Source: Onchocerca lupi (taxonomy: Eukaryota; Nematoda; Chromadorea; Rhabditida; Onchocercidae). Taken from it: a DNA stretch of 64,000 nucleotides. The stretch is taken from NCBI GenBank assembly GCA_028564675.1, contig JAOVVO010000195.1, forward strand, positions 1 through 64,000. Reading direction: 5' to 3'. The notes below the pieces were generated by a model. That model saw nothing but the letters and a program-made list of their open reading frames with translations. It was not told where the DNA came from and made no database searches. The translations under genes were made by a program, and so were the position numbers. Below, piece after piece: positions 1-12,067 of the stretch; positions within the stretch are counted from its first letter, which is position 1; each line of letters starts with the position of its first letter.

Positions 1-6
1 AAAAAC

Positions 7-37
<31 letters not shown>

Positions 38-1518
38 AAAAAAATTCGAAATAGTTTAATAATTTTACAAGTACTACAAAAACTTATTTTATTTTGGAAA
101 AATGATTAATGAATTATAATACTGTGCTGAATTTGTTACAATTTGCAGAAGGATGAAAAGGTAGGATTTTTCATAAATTTGATTTCAAAATCTAATTTCA
201 ACATTAACTTCTATGAAGTTAAATAGCCTAAAATTGCTTAACAATTTGCTTAGCAGTTTTAATCGATTCTCAATATCTCAAGTTGAAATTTGAATTCATC
301 TTAAATTGCCCTATGAAATAGAACTAAATATATATACTCTTCAAAGAAATACAACTAATTAATCGATATCGAAATATAGGAATGAATTTTTCATATGATT
401 AATTATTGAAAGCGAAATTTAATGAATGTAAGTGGAATGAGGAAGGAGAAGAGATTAGGATTAGATTAAAGTTAAAGTACATTTAGTGATAATGTTTTGG
501 AAATGAACAGATTGAAAGGTATGAAAATTCTAGATGTATAAGTATGTAAGTTCCAAAGAAATTATAACTATGACTATCTACTTTCCAAAATATTTGATAT
601 GATGTAAATAGATGAATTTGCTGACTAATTCAGGCTGAAAAGAAAGAAAAAAAAGAATTAGGAGCAAAATGATCAGGATATATGAGCTTATTGTAAATAG
701 CTTGAAAAAATATAGCTCATTGAATGATTAATTAATTATATGATTAACTAAGTAAATGATCGACTTTAGGATTGTTAGAATTCATAGTAAATTTTTCAAA
801 CTAAAGAAAAAGAAACAACTGATTGTTGCTATAAAATTTCTTAAAACTGATATAACACAAATCGTTCCATTTATTTTTCATCCAATAATTTCCTTTTTTC
901 GTGAAATATTTGAAGAAAAAGGAAATACATATGATGTTGAATTTTTTTTCCTTTGCATTAATAATTTCTCTACCTATCTGACAACAATAAACATGCCACA
1001 AAGATTCGAAATTTTTCATATCTTCCTCTTAGAACAATGCGAAAAAGCAAAGGCCTATCTAAGTTTTATTAAGATGCGTATTTGTCTCATATCTTTTCGA
1101 TTAAACTTTTTGACATCGTTTCAAATAATTAAATAGATAAAAAGAAGTTGCCGAAAAATACTGCCAATGAAATGTTTTAATCAAATGAAACACCTGGCAA
1201 ACATCTGTTCCATATATGTTACTTTTTTTTTTTTCGTAAGTGAACACACATAATACAGAATTTCAAAAGATTGTAGAGAAGAATTGAATTGGAAAAGATG
1301 AAATAATGGTTAAAATAAGTTTTTCCTTCCTTCTTTAAAGTGACATTGTGTACAGATCGAAGTACGCATCATTAACAAGTTGTAATAAATTGAAATGAAT
1401 ATACTAAATTAAGAATGCAATGGAAAAAGAGCAAGAACAAAAGATTTGTACATTATTATCGTGAAAAGAGAATATATCTGACTAATGCAGATGAATTATT
1501 CGTGTAATACAACATTTA

Positions 1519-1522
<4 letters not shown>

Positions 1523-1556
<34 letters not shown>
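1523..1556. repeat. (TA)n microsatellite
   Basis: About 17 uninterrupted TA dinucleotides are seen directly in the sequence. There is no associated gene. Confidence 0.95.
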
Positions 1557-1558
<2 letters not shown>

Positions 1559-2806
1559 GCAGCCAAAAACTTGATTAAATTTAAATACAGGTAAGTAAGT
1601 CAAGATGAAATAAAGTAGCAATTCTAAAAAATTCGATCTGTCTTAAAAGATGGCTTTTTCTGATTGCGCAATATTTTATTTATATCAAACAATTGAAGAG
1701 AATTGATCGCTAAACGGCCAAGATTTTTGCTAAGCGATAATCAAATTAGCAAATGGTTATAAAGGGATGATTCGGATGCTTAAATTAATCATTTGCGAAG
1801 GAAATAATTCAAAATATTCAAGTAACTATTGATAAGAAGCAATAGTATTTATAAATTCATGAAATATTTCATTCAATTTTTTTTTCTTCTTTTTTTGTCA
1901 TCAGAATTCGAGAGAGATTTCATAGGTATGAAATTTATGCATGAACTTTGAGAATGCTAGAATGAAATTTAGAGAAAAAGTTGGATACATTTGTTGTTTA
2001 ATCAAAATTTTCCGTAAATTTACCGTTTGGTATTTTTTTCAAAATTTTTAAATTTTTAGCTGAAATTATCAGTACGTCCACTAAATATTTCTTCTTTTAG
2101 CGATAAAGCTAAACATTGAATACGATCCTTCGCCAGTTCAAGGTAATAGACTTAATTATGAATTATTGAATTGTTTATTTTAATCCATGGTGAAAATGTC
2201 ATAATTAGAAATGCTCAATCAAATTTTGTGACGAAAATTTATCGAAAAAACGATTTCTTTGTTTTTCAATTTCAGATTAGCGTCTTATATGCTAAATGAC
2301 AATATTTTACTTGGTGATTTTAAATTTATGCAATGATTTCAATTTCTTCAAATTACTCAAAAGCTTCCTGTAGTTGCATTTTCCTTGAATGATTATAATT
2401 TGCATAATTCATGATACCAGATGACCACTGCATGAAAATTCATTACTTATTCAAAAGATTTATGCTATTCAGCTTGTTTCCCATCCCTTTTCATCAATTC
2501 TTAGATGCTGTTACTCATAATTATCATCGCTTCAATTGATTTTACCTTCGATCCAATTGCACTCTTCATAATTTCTTAAATTCACGAAATTATCCAAGAC
2601 CATAATCTTAAAATTTTCATTTTACTAATCATAAAGTCAGTATGACAAATTATGATCGATTTAAATTCAAATTTTATCGGTGCTGCTAATAATACAATCA
2701 AATTTCAACTTTTTTCAGTGCTTATTTGATAATCACTTCAACAAAATAAAGTTTAAATTTTTTTTTTTTTGAATGCTTATTCTATTCCTACCTACAGTAA
2801 CAGTTG

Positions 2807-3083
2807 ATTATAATTGGTCAGAATATAATGAAATTTTGATCCCTGATAAGACATGATAAATGATACAGCAACAATTCGAAAACCAATTGATTTTTTGTTG
2901 ATAACTAATTTAAATAATAATTTATGACTCAGTAGTTAAACATTGAATAGCATAATATTATAACTGATCGGAATATAGTGAAATTTTGAATTCCTGATAA
3001 GTGATACAGTATCAGTTCGAAAATTAATTCATTCTTTTATTGATGAGTAATTTAAATGATAATTTGCTGATGAATAGTTGTTA
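2807..3083. repeat. Diverged tandem duplication, unit about 130 bp
   Basis: Copy 1 (2807-2938) and copy 2 (2957-3083) align along their length. Shared blocks include ATGAAATTTTGA or its AGTGAAATTTTGA variant, CCTGATAAG, TGATACAG, CAGTTCGAAAA-like sequence and TAATTTAAAT. Copy 2 lacks about 12 bp after CCTGATAAG. The divergence shows that the duplication is old. Confidence 0.8.
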
Positions 3084-3223
3084 ATCACTAAATATAGTGA
3101 TGATGGTTTGCTGAATTTTGGTGGAGAATGAAGGAAGAGTGCTATTTGCCAGCCCATTTATTCGGTACTTCAGAAATTCAGCTAAATGGTCAGTTGTGTG
3201 TGTAAGTTTGTGTTTAGTGGATG

Positions 3224-3390
3224 AATGAATGATTGGATGGATGGTGGATGAGTGATCAGTCACTTCTTGCTGGTTGCTTCAATATATTTTAAATGGGTGT
3301 GTTGCTAACGTAAATGTTATTGCAAGTGTTTGAAGCGATTGTTCAACAGATAGATAGATGGATGGAGATGGATGGAATGGATGGACAGTA
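3224..3390. repeat. GATG/GGAT simple-repeat patches
   Basis: Imperfect runs of GATG, GGAT and AGATAGATGG occur around 3226-3256 and 3350-3385. A similar CATC-type patch occurs near 63480-63500. Low-complexity DNA; the short ORF crossing it on the minus strand is an artefact of the repeat. Confidence 0.8.
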
Positions 3391-5611
3391 TAATGGAAAT
3401 GGATTTAATGTGAAATGGAAATGGTTGTTTGGAATGATGAGAAATTGCTACTCATCATTCAGCTGTAACTGAGGCGCGGTAATTCAACTGCACCGTAACT
3501 GAGGCGCATTTGTCCATCCACCTTTACTGCTATCACTTCACCCCTCTCCTTCTAATTGATATCAAGAATTTCTGAAACTTTGCTTTAATTCATTTATCCC
3601 CTTCTTCATCTCCAGTCTTCTTCCATTTTCCATTTAAACCTTCTCCTCCTTCTCCTCCATTCTTCAAACAACTGTCCCATCTTTTACATATGTTCTTCTT
3701 TGTCTTTAATTCAATCCCTCCCCTAATATTCCCCTTGTTAGATTACTAATTCTTCAACAGATTTTACAAATTCCTAGAATTGCTTATTTAACTTCTTCAT
3801 TTCTCCCAGTCCCTTTTCCAAATCCTTTTTTTTTTTTTTTTTTTTAAAGCAATAATGAAAGAAACGGTACTTTTCGTGCTATTAGCGCATTAATTTGACA
3901 TATGTCAAACTTTGAGCGTTGATCGCTCACCTTTCAATTTTAATTTCAATTTAATCAATTTAAAATGACATTCTTATCGGTGGAAAATTTTCAAAAATTG
4001 CTTCAGTCTACTCTTTATTTTGTTAATTTAATTAATTTGAATTCAGTATAATAACTGTTAGCTGGTACTTGAATGGCCAATTTCATACTCATTGTATGAT
4101 AATTGCTAGCCGTAAAGGACTGATGGTTCCTTGATATTACTCCTCCTAAATTTGTGATTCAACTTTTTACTAATTAAGAAGGAATAGTAAGATTTGGAAT
4201 TAAGGATTTCAGGATGGGATCAAGAGTAAGCATCCAAACGGAGTGACAAAATTCTTATCATACGATGATAAACAAGAAAGCAATCTTTTTACAGTATCCT
4301 TAGAGCATTAAAATGAATTAAAAGATCGATGTGGATTAGGCCATGGATAGGTCTGTTATTTATTACAAATCTACAAAGTTGAAGCTTCATAGAACTTTAA
4401 TTTGATGAGCCAGAGTTTATTCTGTCATCAGAAGTTTCTTATAAAATCTAATAAATAAAGAATACGAAGTATACTATCACATCATTTATTCTATTATTTT
4501 AATTTCAATGTATCTTTATTATATAATTCAAACTTATTTCCAACCAATCGAATTATCTCTTCATTCTTCAAAAAAGGGCCAAGAAGAAATTTCTTACATT
4601 GGAATTTTTCATTGGTATCTTTTTCAGGAACCATGCTCTGAAAGTTTTGACAAATGTTCATAAAGTTTTCCTATTTCTAATCCAATTTCCTGCGTGGAAT
4701 ATTTGCATGCATCAAATCTTACATGCAGTTTGCATTCATTTCATTCATGATCGATTCGTTCATTTAGTTGATTAATGATACGAGAACACCATTCTTCCTT
4801 CATTCCATTATTACGATAATCAGAATTTGATAAAAGCTTTTGTACAGCCTTCGCTTCGATTACGATCACATTACAACTCTGATCGTATGTTTGCGAGAAT
4901 CTGTACCCATAATTTATCCATTCTTACTGTATCTATTGCTATTATGATGAAAATTAGAAAAATAAAAATGATGTAAAACTTTTCAAGCTGGAATGCTTTC
5001 GTGAAATCAATCATCAAACTTGCCGCATCAATGGAAGTACGAAAAATAAAGTACCATGCATATCTTTAACTCTGAGTAGTCAGATTGTTTACACGTTGAT
5101 AATATCAAAAATTATCCATGTTTGATATTTACGTTTTGATTTGAAAGTAATTTTTCTTTACAAAACTTCAAATCATCAATTTTTTTAAAATTTTCAAAAT
5201 TTGCAGTGTTTTAGACGCTAATTAAAGTCGAAATTGCCATAAGATATTGCTAAATATTCTAGGCAAAATTGTTAATACATTAACTTTATTCTGCAGAAAG
5301 ATATAGATAAGACTTGACAAGCAACTCTATTACAAATAATAATCATATTACTTTTCATATTAATTTCAATCATGGTTTTGATAAAATTCTGATCTTTGCC
5401 AATTACTATTATGTTATCGATGATGTATATCTACTTGAAAGAGCTGAATTGAAAATAAATTATCTTTTTAAAAAAATCAATAAAATCAATTTTTAGAATT
5501 GTTCAAGTAGTTTTGAAATTTTATCCAGATAATTTGCCACGCGAATCCATGGAATTTATTGCTAGCAAAATATGCTGCAAATATAATATGATGAATTATT
5601 ACAGAAATGAA

Positions 5612-8600
5612 ATGAAACATTTAAGTGATCTAAAGTCATTGTTGTTATTCCTGTTCGTTTATATTTGCTTCATTGATTCTTTAATTTTGAAGCCAAATGA
5701 AAAGCAAATAGCTATTTTGCAAAAGACTGTCAAGGAATTGCTAGATTTTGAGCAATTACCAGGTGAGTTCCTTTTCCATTCCTTCAATTCTCTTCTCATT
5801 TTCAATCACTATCAATCATCCTATTTCATCCCATTTGTCGTGATTTTTTGAAAAAATTCCAAAAACTTACTGTAGGTAATGTCGTACGGTCCACGTTACG
5901 CACTGAAAACGCTGCTTCGAAATATATGCTACGTTTGTTTAACAGATACAAGGAAAGTAACGATGCTGAGCATTACCTGCTTGCGAATATTGTAAGAAGT
6001 ATCAGTCCCATATCTGGTAAAGAATTGAATTTTTAAATTTTTAGAATAAATGAACACAACATTTGAAAAATAACTTTCATCCACTTTTCTCAGACAAAAT
6101 TTATCACATTGAAATGAAATGGTTCAACTAAGTTTTGATAAGCTCACATTTCAAACCCTAAATTATCTTAACGGTGATTAATAATAATCATTCGTCATCA
6201 TCTCTGAGTACTATTTTTTTTCACATCTACGGAAGAAATTAATTATCAATTATCTCTCGGTGGTATTTATATTTTCTAAAAAGAAATTCTGATTCACCAT
6301 GAAGTATTTCCAATTAGAATCTGAGAACAAATTTTGAATGAAAAAATCGCTTTATATTTCAATAATATGATGCTAATGCACCTTCATGATTTATGATTTT
6401 CTGTTGCTTATGGGACAAAAGAATAAATCGAAAAATTGATGTTCATTAGAAAATTTCTTTTAATTAGTATTTAAAAATATGATCATTTTTCAGGAATATT
6501 GTTTGATGAGGAGTTGTTGATATTTAAGCTGAATACAATTAAGCCAAATGAACAGGTGTGCAACAACGTAATATACCTTTGTATCAGATGTACAATTTAT
6601 CATTGCCTATTTTTCATGCATAATTTGCAGCAGCTGCTTTGCATCATGATTTAGCAAGCTTGTACAAATTGAATCTCCATTTTTTTATTTTCAAATGTTA
6701 TTTAATTTTCAACAAATTTCGTTTTTCTTTTTTTTTTTTTTTTTATGATTTGAACCGTTAACACTTGGTTTTTATAACATTTTAGTATCTAATTACTGAT
6801 ACTGAAATAAAAAGGAAATTACCAAATCTAGATATTCAAATATTGTTTTCCTAAATTTCTGCAATTGTTAGAATATCCAGCAATTCATAATTATGTTAAT
6901 TATATAATTATAAAAAAGATTAAATGATTTGTTTGTAATTTAAACTTGTAAGAAACGAATAATTAATTAATATTCATATCCTATTGAATATTCCTGAATT
7001 ATCATATAAGGTTACTGGAGTTACATTTCAGAAGGTTCGTATTGCAGATAATTCAAGCTGAATTACATTATAATATTCACTACAAACGTCGTTTCATGTG
7101 GAAACAAATGAGAGAAATTGTAAAAGCAGTTGGAATTTTGCAAAATAATGCAAAAGCGCAATCCGTACAATTGACGCCTATTACAATCTCTCGATATTGG
7201 CTCAGCTTCAATATGACTAAATTAATTAATGAAGCATTACATGCAAATCAAACTATTGTTGCTGTAAAGGTATATTTCTAATTGTTTTAGCTGATCATAT
7301 ATTTGGTACAACTTGCCTAATTTATTTATTATAGCATAAATCTTATATGAACGGATAATTATTTGGCCATAATTACTATAATTATCCGTTTATTACTAGC
7401 ATGATTGAATGCAGAATAGAGCCCCAGATATTCCGATCAAGATGTGTGATTATTTTCCCATTTACTTCGATAGAAATTTGGGCAATTCTTGTGTTATAAT
7501 TTAAGCAACTATAATTTACAATCAAAAGTTTCAGTTTTTGAGGAACGGAAAAAAGATCAAATGTACCGAATTGATCAAACGAAATACACCCTTCTTACTT
7601 ATATATGCCGATGAGCCGATGCTTACTGATAGTAAAAAATTTCAATCCGCATTTAATGCGAGAGCAATTCCAAATTCATATACTGGTGAAATTTATCAAT
7701 ATTTTAAAGTTACATATTTCAAGAAAATGCTAAAAACAATTCCTTTTCAATTAACTATCAGCAAGTTTTTCAAAATTTTGTATCATCAATTTGAAATGAA
7801 GTGGAAACTGGCTTTGATTGTCTTTTAACGAACTAAGGATCAAATTTATGCTAATATTAATTCTTTCTTTCGACGCAAAAAAGTGCTTTTTTTTAAGATT
7901 TTGCAAAGAATGAGCCATCCGAAATGGCTAAAAAACGCTTAAAAAGGATGTCCCAGTATTTTGCATATTCGGCGAAGGAAAAGCAGGATGATAATGATGA
8001 CAATTTAGAGAAACAAACCGAGCGACATCTTAAAAAATTCCGAGATTTAGGACCACGAATACTCCGGGATCGCAAACAAGTATTTGTCTAATAATTTTTG
8101 ATAAGAGAAAAAATTTGCATGTCGAAAGTTATCGGAAATTTTGTTTCACTTATTCTTTGATAATTAACGGATGAATTATGTCAATTTTGGCTTCATGTTG
8201 CTTACCTGATGAATCTTTACATACCTTCATTAGAATCTGGACTGCATTTGTTCTTTAAATTGCAACTTAGGAGCTCTTGAAGATTAACAAGGACAAAAAA
8301 GGTAGTCAGAGGAGCATTCATTGATTCTGAACAATGTTTAGCTTTCTTCACTGATTTATAAAATTATCTGCAATTAAATGTGCAGTATGAAACAGCATGA
8401 AGTTTAACTTATATTTTATAGGTTTAATTTTTTCTCCTGTTTTTATTTTAATTAGAATTTTTTTGAACAGTGCGAATTTTCTCTCTGCATTTTTTATTTT
8501 CATGCTATAGAGGCAGCAAGGTGAAAAATACTGCAAATAGCGAAAATTGCAAAGCATTTTTCACTATTTGCAGTATTTTTCACTTTGTTGCTTTTAAAAA

Positions 8601-10189
8601 TTAGAACTGCCCAGAAGTAGAAAGAGAGAGGACATAAATTTTTATGCATGAACTTTTATGCACAATCTTCCTCTCAACTAACAACAGAATCTTGCTCTCG
8701 AGAAAACTGTAATAGTCTAGCAAACGGAAAGATAGATTAAAATGACGAGATTTTGAATTCTTCAATGCCAAGAATGAATGATTTAGAAGTAAATATCATC
8801 CTAGGCTCATTTGTTAAGCCGAGCCTGTTCCGTTTAGCTTACTGTTTAGATATACCTATAGTGGTAGATTTCTGAGAGATATAATGCAAATTTGCAAAAT
8901 GCAACAGATAATATTATTTGCAATATTATATATTATTTATACGAAATTTCATAAATTTTATGTATCATTTATGCTAATATACATTAAACATATATCTCAT
9001 TACTGATTAAAGATTTATTAAATTATAAGATATCAGTGATATTTGTATATGTATATAAATGATATTTGAGCATTTATAAGACGTAAACAATAGATCCATC
9101 AATAAAATAAGAACAATTCATTTTATGCTAGGTAATATTCCTATAAATTCATTCAGCTGTGTTTGTGTGATGACCACGTTAAAAACAATTAAATTTACAT
9201 GCATTGCTATGAAAATTTTTTTTTTTTTTAAATAATTATATATATTCGTAATTCTTACGTAAAGTTTAATTTTTAGTAGCAGCATGAAAAAGTATGCTAT
9301 TTTTGAACAAAATTATGAAATAATATTTGCAGGATCGCCCATTACAAAGGCGTAAACAACAAAAACCTCGCAACATTTTTCGAAATGATCCAATGATGGG
9401 TTTTGGTATGAAGAAGAAATTAAAAAAACTTGTGACAGTTTCACCTTCACCTTCAATAGAACAAAAAAAGAATAATGATTTGACGGTGGTGCTACTTCCA
9501 GGAGATGCTTATTCATCCCAGGTATCATTGATTATGATGGGTGTGTATCGCAAAATTTTAACATCATTTCGGCACTGAACTATTCATCATCCCTGAATGA
9601 TTGGTTTACTTTCTGAATTGTACTAAAGTGAATTAATGATTAATGATATCCGTTTTGTAGAATTTTAATGAATTTCTATAATGAATTGTGTTCAGTATTT
9701 CTAAGGAAATGCTTTCTTAGAGTTGCAAAACAGAAAAATTGAATGTACGATTTCGAGATATAGGATGGGAGCATTGGATTATTGCGCCAACATCATTTGA
9801 AGCACACTATTGCAGTGGCACATGTCCTTTTCCACTCAAAAAGGTTTTATTCCTTTTTTTTTTTTTTTTTGTTTTTTAATTGATTGTTGAAATTTAAGTC
9901 CCTTTGTCATACGCATTGAAATTTCAATTCCTATCTCAACTTTTCAATTTTTGCTTACATAACATTTTTTTACTTTGCATTTATCTGAATAATTTAGGAA
10001 GTAAATCCATCAAATCATGCGATTGTTCAATCAATAATTCATCGATTGGGCCTAAATCCATATGTTCCGGATGTATGTTGCGCACCGGATAAAATGGATT
10101 CATTAACATTACTTTACTATGATGAAATGGATAATGTTGTACTGAAAAATTACCCACGAATGACTGTTACTTCATGCGCTTGTTTGTAA
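5612..10189 (+). CDS. TGF-beta superfamily ligand, BMP3/GDF10-like
   Basis: Secreted cystine-knot growth factor precursor of about 470 residues. Exons: 5612-5762, 5876-6016, 6494-6555, 7048-7269, 7535-7685, 7898-8079, 9333-9521, 9721-9843 and 9998-10189; all phases agree. A hydrophobic signal segment (LLLFLFVYICF) follows the chosen Met. An in-frame Met at 5549 would add 21 residues ahead of it. A propeptide follows, with the family-typical segments LLIFKLNTIKPNE and IIQAELHYN. A basic stretch around residues 296-316 (RILR, RDRK, QRRK) is the likely furin region. The mature domain has all seven cysteines: C368, C397, C401, C434, C435, C467, C469. The pieces DIGWEHWIIAP, NPSNHAIVQSI and the CACL end resemble vertebrate BMP3/GDF10 more than BMP2/4 or TGF-beta proper. 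The 7898 acceptor is TTTAAG rather than TTTCAG. Orthology to a particular C. elegans ligand (tig-2, for example) is not established here. Confidence 0.9.
8513..8591. repeat. 79-nt near-perfect hairpin in a TGF-beta gene intron
   Basis: Two 38-nt arms (8513-8550 and 8554-8591) are reverse complements apart from two positions that would be G-U pairs in RNA and two mismatches. They are separated by AAA. The core of the arms is GTGAAAAATACTGCAAATAG and its complement. It lies in the 1253-nt intron between exons 6 and 7. It could be a foldback or MITE relic, or a transcribed hairpin; the three-base loop is small for a typical microRNA precursor. Confidence 0.9.
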
Positions 10190-10480
10190 AATGGAAAAAT
10201 AGCATGAAGTTACAAAATGTTTAGAATTAATTCGAAAATAATATTCTTCACCGAAAATTAATCGATATTTCTAAATTTTGTTATAATATTTGATCGAAGG
10301 AAAGATTATGATGTAGTTAATTGAAATTTTCCAAGATTGATCATATTTATTTGTGAGAAAATCCTATTTTTTTTAAACTTTATTCGTGTGGATACCTCAA
10401 CGAATTCCTAACATTATTTAAATTTTGCATCATAACAAATCCATGTTCTACTATTAGTATTCATGTGTTATCATGAAAGC

Positions 10481-10486
10481 AATAAA
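10481..10486 (+). terminator. Polyadenylation signal AATAAA of the TGF-beta gene
   Basis: AATAAA lies 292 nt after the stop codon on the coding strand, a plausible 3' UTR length. No other AATAAA lies nearer the stop. Confidence 0.5.
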
Positions 10487-10854
10487 ATGTTAATAGTAAT
10501 GTGTTGATCTTGAAAATGTTTAAATTTTTCAAATAAATAGTGCAACAAACGGAAGTGATAAAATCAGATTGTTTGTTTACTTGTGGAGACTTGAGTGCGA
10601 ATGTAGCTTCCGATATATGGAAATTTCATTAATCAACAAGATTAAAGACAATCTCGGGTAATTTGGGACATCATATTTGATACTTTCCAAAAAAAAAAAA
10701 AGACTGTTATCTGTAACTCATACTTTGCTATCATCTACTGTATCAGAAATGTCTCATCAGTATATTATGAAATATTTGGTGATATTGAATAAACTGATAA
10801 GAAACAATATAACAAGAATATGTCACCATGCTATAAACTGAATATGAATTACAA

Positions 10855-10860
10855 TTTATT
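10855..10860 (-). terminator. Polyadenylation signal of the peptide gene
   Basis: AATAAA on the minus strand lies 77 nt downstream of the stop codon of the secreted peptide precursor. Confidence 0.5.
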
Positions 10861-10936
10861 TTAATTAAGTGAGCAGGGATTTCACAGTAAGGAAAACTTC
10901 CTGCATCCTATTTCCCGATGATATTTCCCGAGTAGC

Positions 10937-12067
10937 TTATTTACCAAATCTACGGGCACCCTTTAAAACCAACAATGGAAATGAAGTTTGTTTGTCATAT
11001 TCATTATCAGCATCGATATCAACTGCGGCATCATAATATCGAGCAAAACTTTCCTTATCATTTGCTTGATCAGAGGCTACTCGTTTTCTGATTCCATTTC
11101 CAGGTAATGATGAGTAGAATGGCTCTCTCATAATCATCCCTTTCTCTATGTAATCAATTGGAAAGTCTGTAAAGCAAATATGATATCAAGTTTTAGAAGT
11201 TCAAAATATTCCAATTATTTGAAATTTAAATTTTTACTAAGAGAAAGGTTTAGAGGGCCAAAAATTATTATTTTGCACATTACTTCAATCTATACATTTG
11301 TTTCTGATGTGAAATTATTTGATAAACTTATCGCAGACAACAAGCAATCTTTGGAACAATGTTGTTACATAGGGAAAAATATTGCATTGAAAGCAAATTC
11401 GTTTTTTAGTCTCAAAAATTTTGATGAATAGTGTTTTATTAAATTAAATATATCCAATTTCATTTCTAGATTTGATATTTTCCGCTAATTGTTGACAATT
11501 GAGTTATTAAAAAGATTTCTATTTCTAACTTTGTTAAAAAAAAAAATACGTCCAAATTCCAATTCGTGCTTACTTCCAAATCAGCCAAGCCATTTGAAAT
11601 AAATATTTGAAATGACAAATGAAATTTGAAAAAATATACAACTTACTTATGTTATTAATCTTAGCCTCATTAATCGCTTCCCAATTAGGTATAAGTGGAT
11701 AATGCTGTTGTCGTTGTTTCGCTGCATTTATCGCATTTTCAATGTTTCCAGTGTTTTCTATATCATTTCAAAACTTCGATTAAAAAAAAAAAAGTGATAA
11801 ATTCCTTAGTCAAAATAATTTCTCGCTTTCCTATTCTTCTATATTCCATTCCAGTTAACTGATTGTACGAATCATTTTTATGATTACCGTGAATAATTCG
11901 ATAATTATTTCTTTTATTATTTCCTTTCAGAAATCAATCAATTGATCACGATATTGCTATTTAAACTTACCGAAATTCATAACTGTATCTGGAAAATATT
12001 GCGCGAAAGTTGTAAATGATGAAAGCAGCATGATCAAAAGAAACTGGTATCCAAAAAAAGTGTTCAT
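10937..12067 (-). CDS. Secreted peptide precursor, possible RFamide-type neuropeptide
   Basis: Three exons (12067-11971, 11757-11647, 11166-10937) with matching phases encode 145 residues. The N-terminus is a typical signal peptide (MNTFFGYQFLLIMLLSSFTT, cleavage probably after FAQ at residue 23). There are no further membrane segments and no cysteines. The second half has a KR dibasic site at 97-98 (NGIRKR), then a 45-residue acidic stretch ending VLKGARRFGK and the stop. Gly144-Lys145 behind Phe143 is the classic arrangement for C-terminal amidation, giving a peptide ending ARRF-amide. RR at 141-142 could instead be a cleavage site. This layout fits a single-copy neuropeptide or peptide hormone, but I do not recognise the family and assign no function. 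Donors are GTAAGT-like. The AATAAA downstream and the convergent orientation support a real gene. Confidence 0.65.

Larger units (their letters stand above)
1..5611. other. AT-rich intergenic DNA, no gene recognised
   Basis: This stretch holds poly(A) and poly(T) tracts, a TA microsatellite, GATG-type simple repeats and a diverged tandem duplication, each listed separately. A 126-codon open frame at 756-1136 starts with ATG. Its product is dominated by Phe, Ile, Lys and Leu with no recognisable motif, so I treat it as a chance ORF. The last few hundred bases presumably hold the promoter and 5' UTR of the TGF-beta gene. A candidate acceptor (TTTATCCAG, ending at 5529) lies about 80 nt upstream of its chosen start. 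Confidence 0.6.
10190..10936. other. Convergent 3' UTR region
   Basis: The space between the stop codons of the TGF-beta gene and the convergent peptide gene is AT-rich. It holds AATAAA motifs appropriate to each strand (10481 on +, 10855-10860 on -). I see no other gene. Confidence 0.6.

Noticed and set aside
756..1136. 126-codon ATG-initiated frame on + strand
   Set aside because: Composition is nearly all Phe, Ile, Lys, Leu and Asn, as expected from AT-rich DNA, with no motif, splice context or family likeness. It is partly open on the other strand too.
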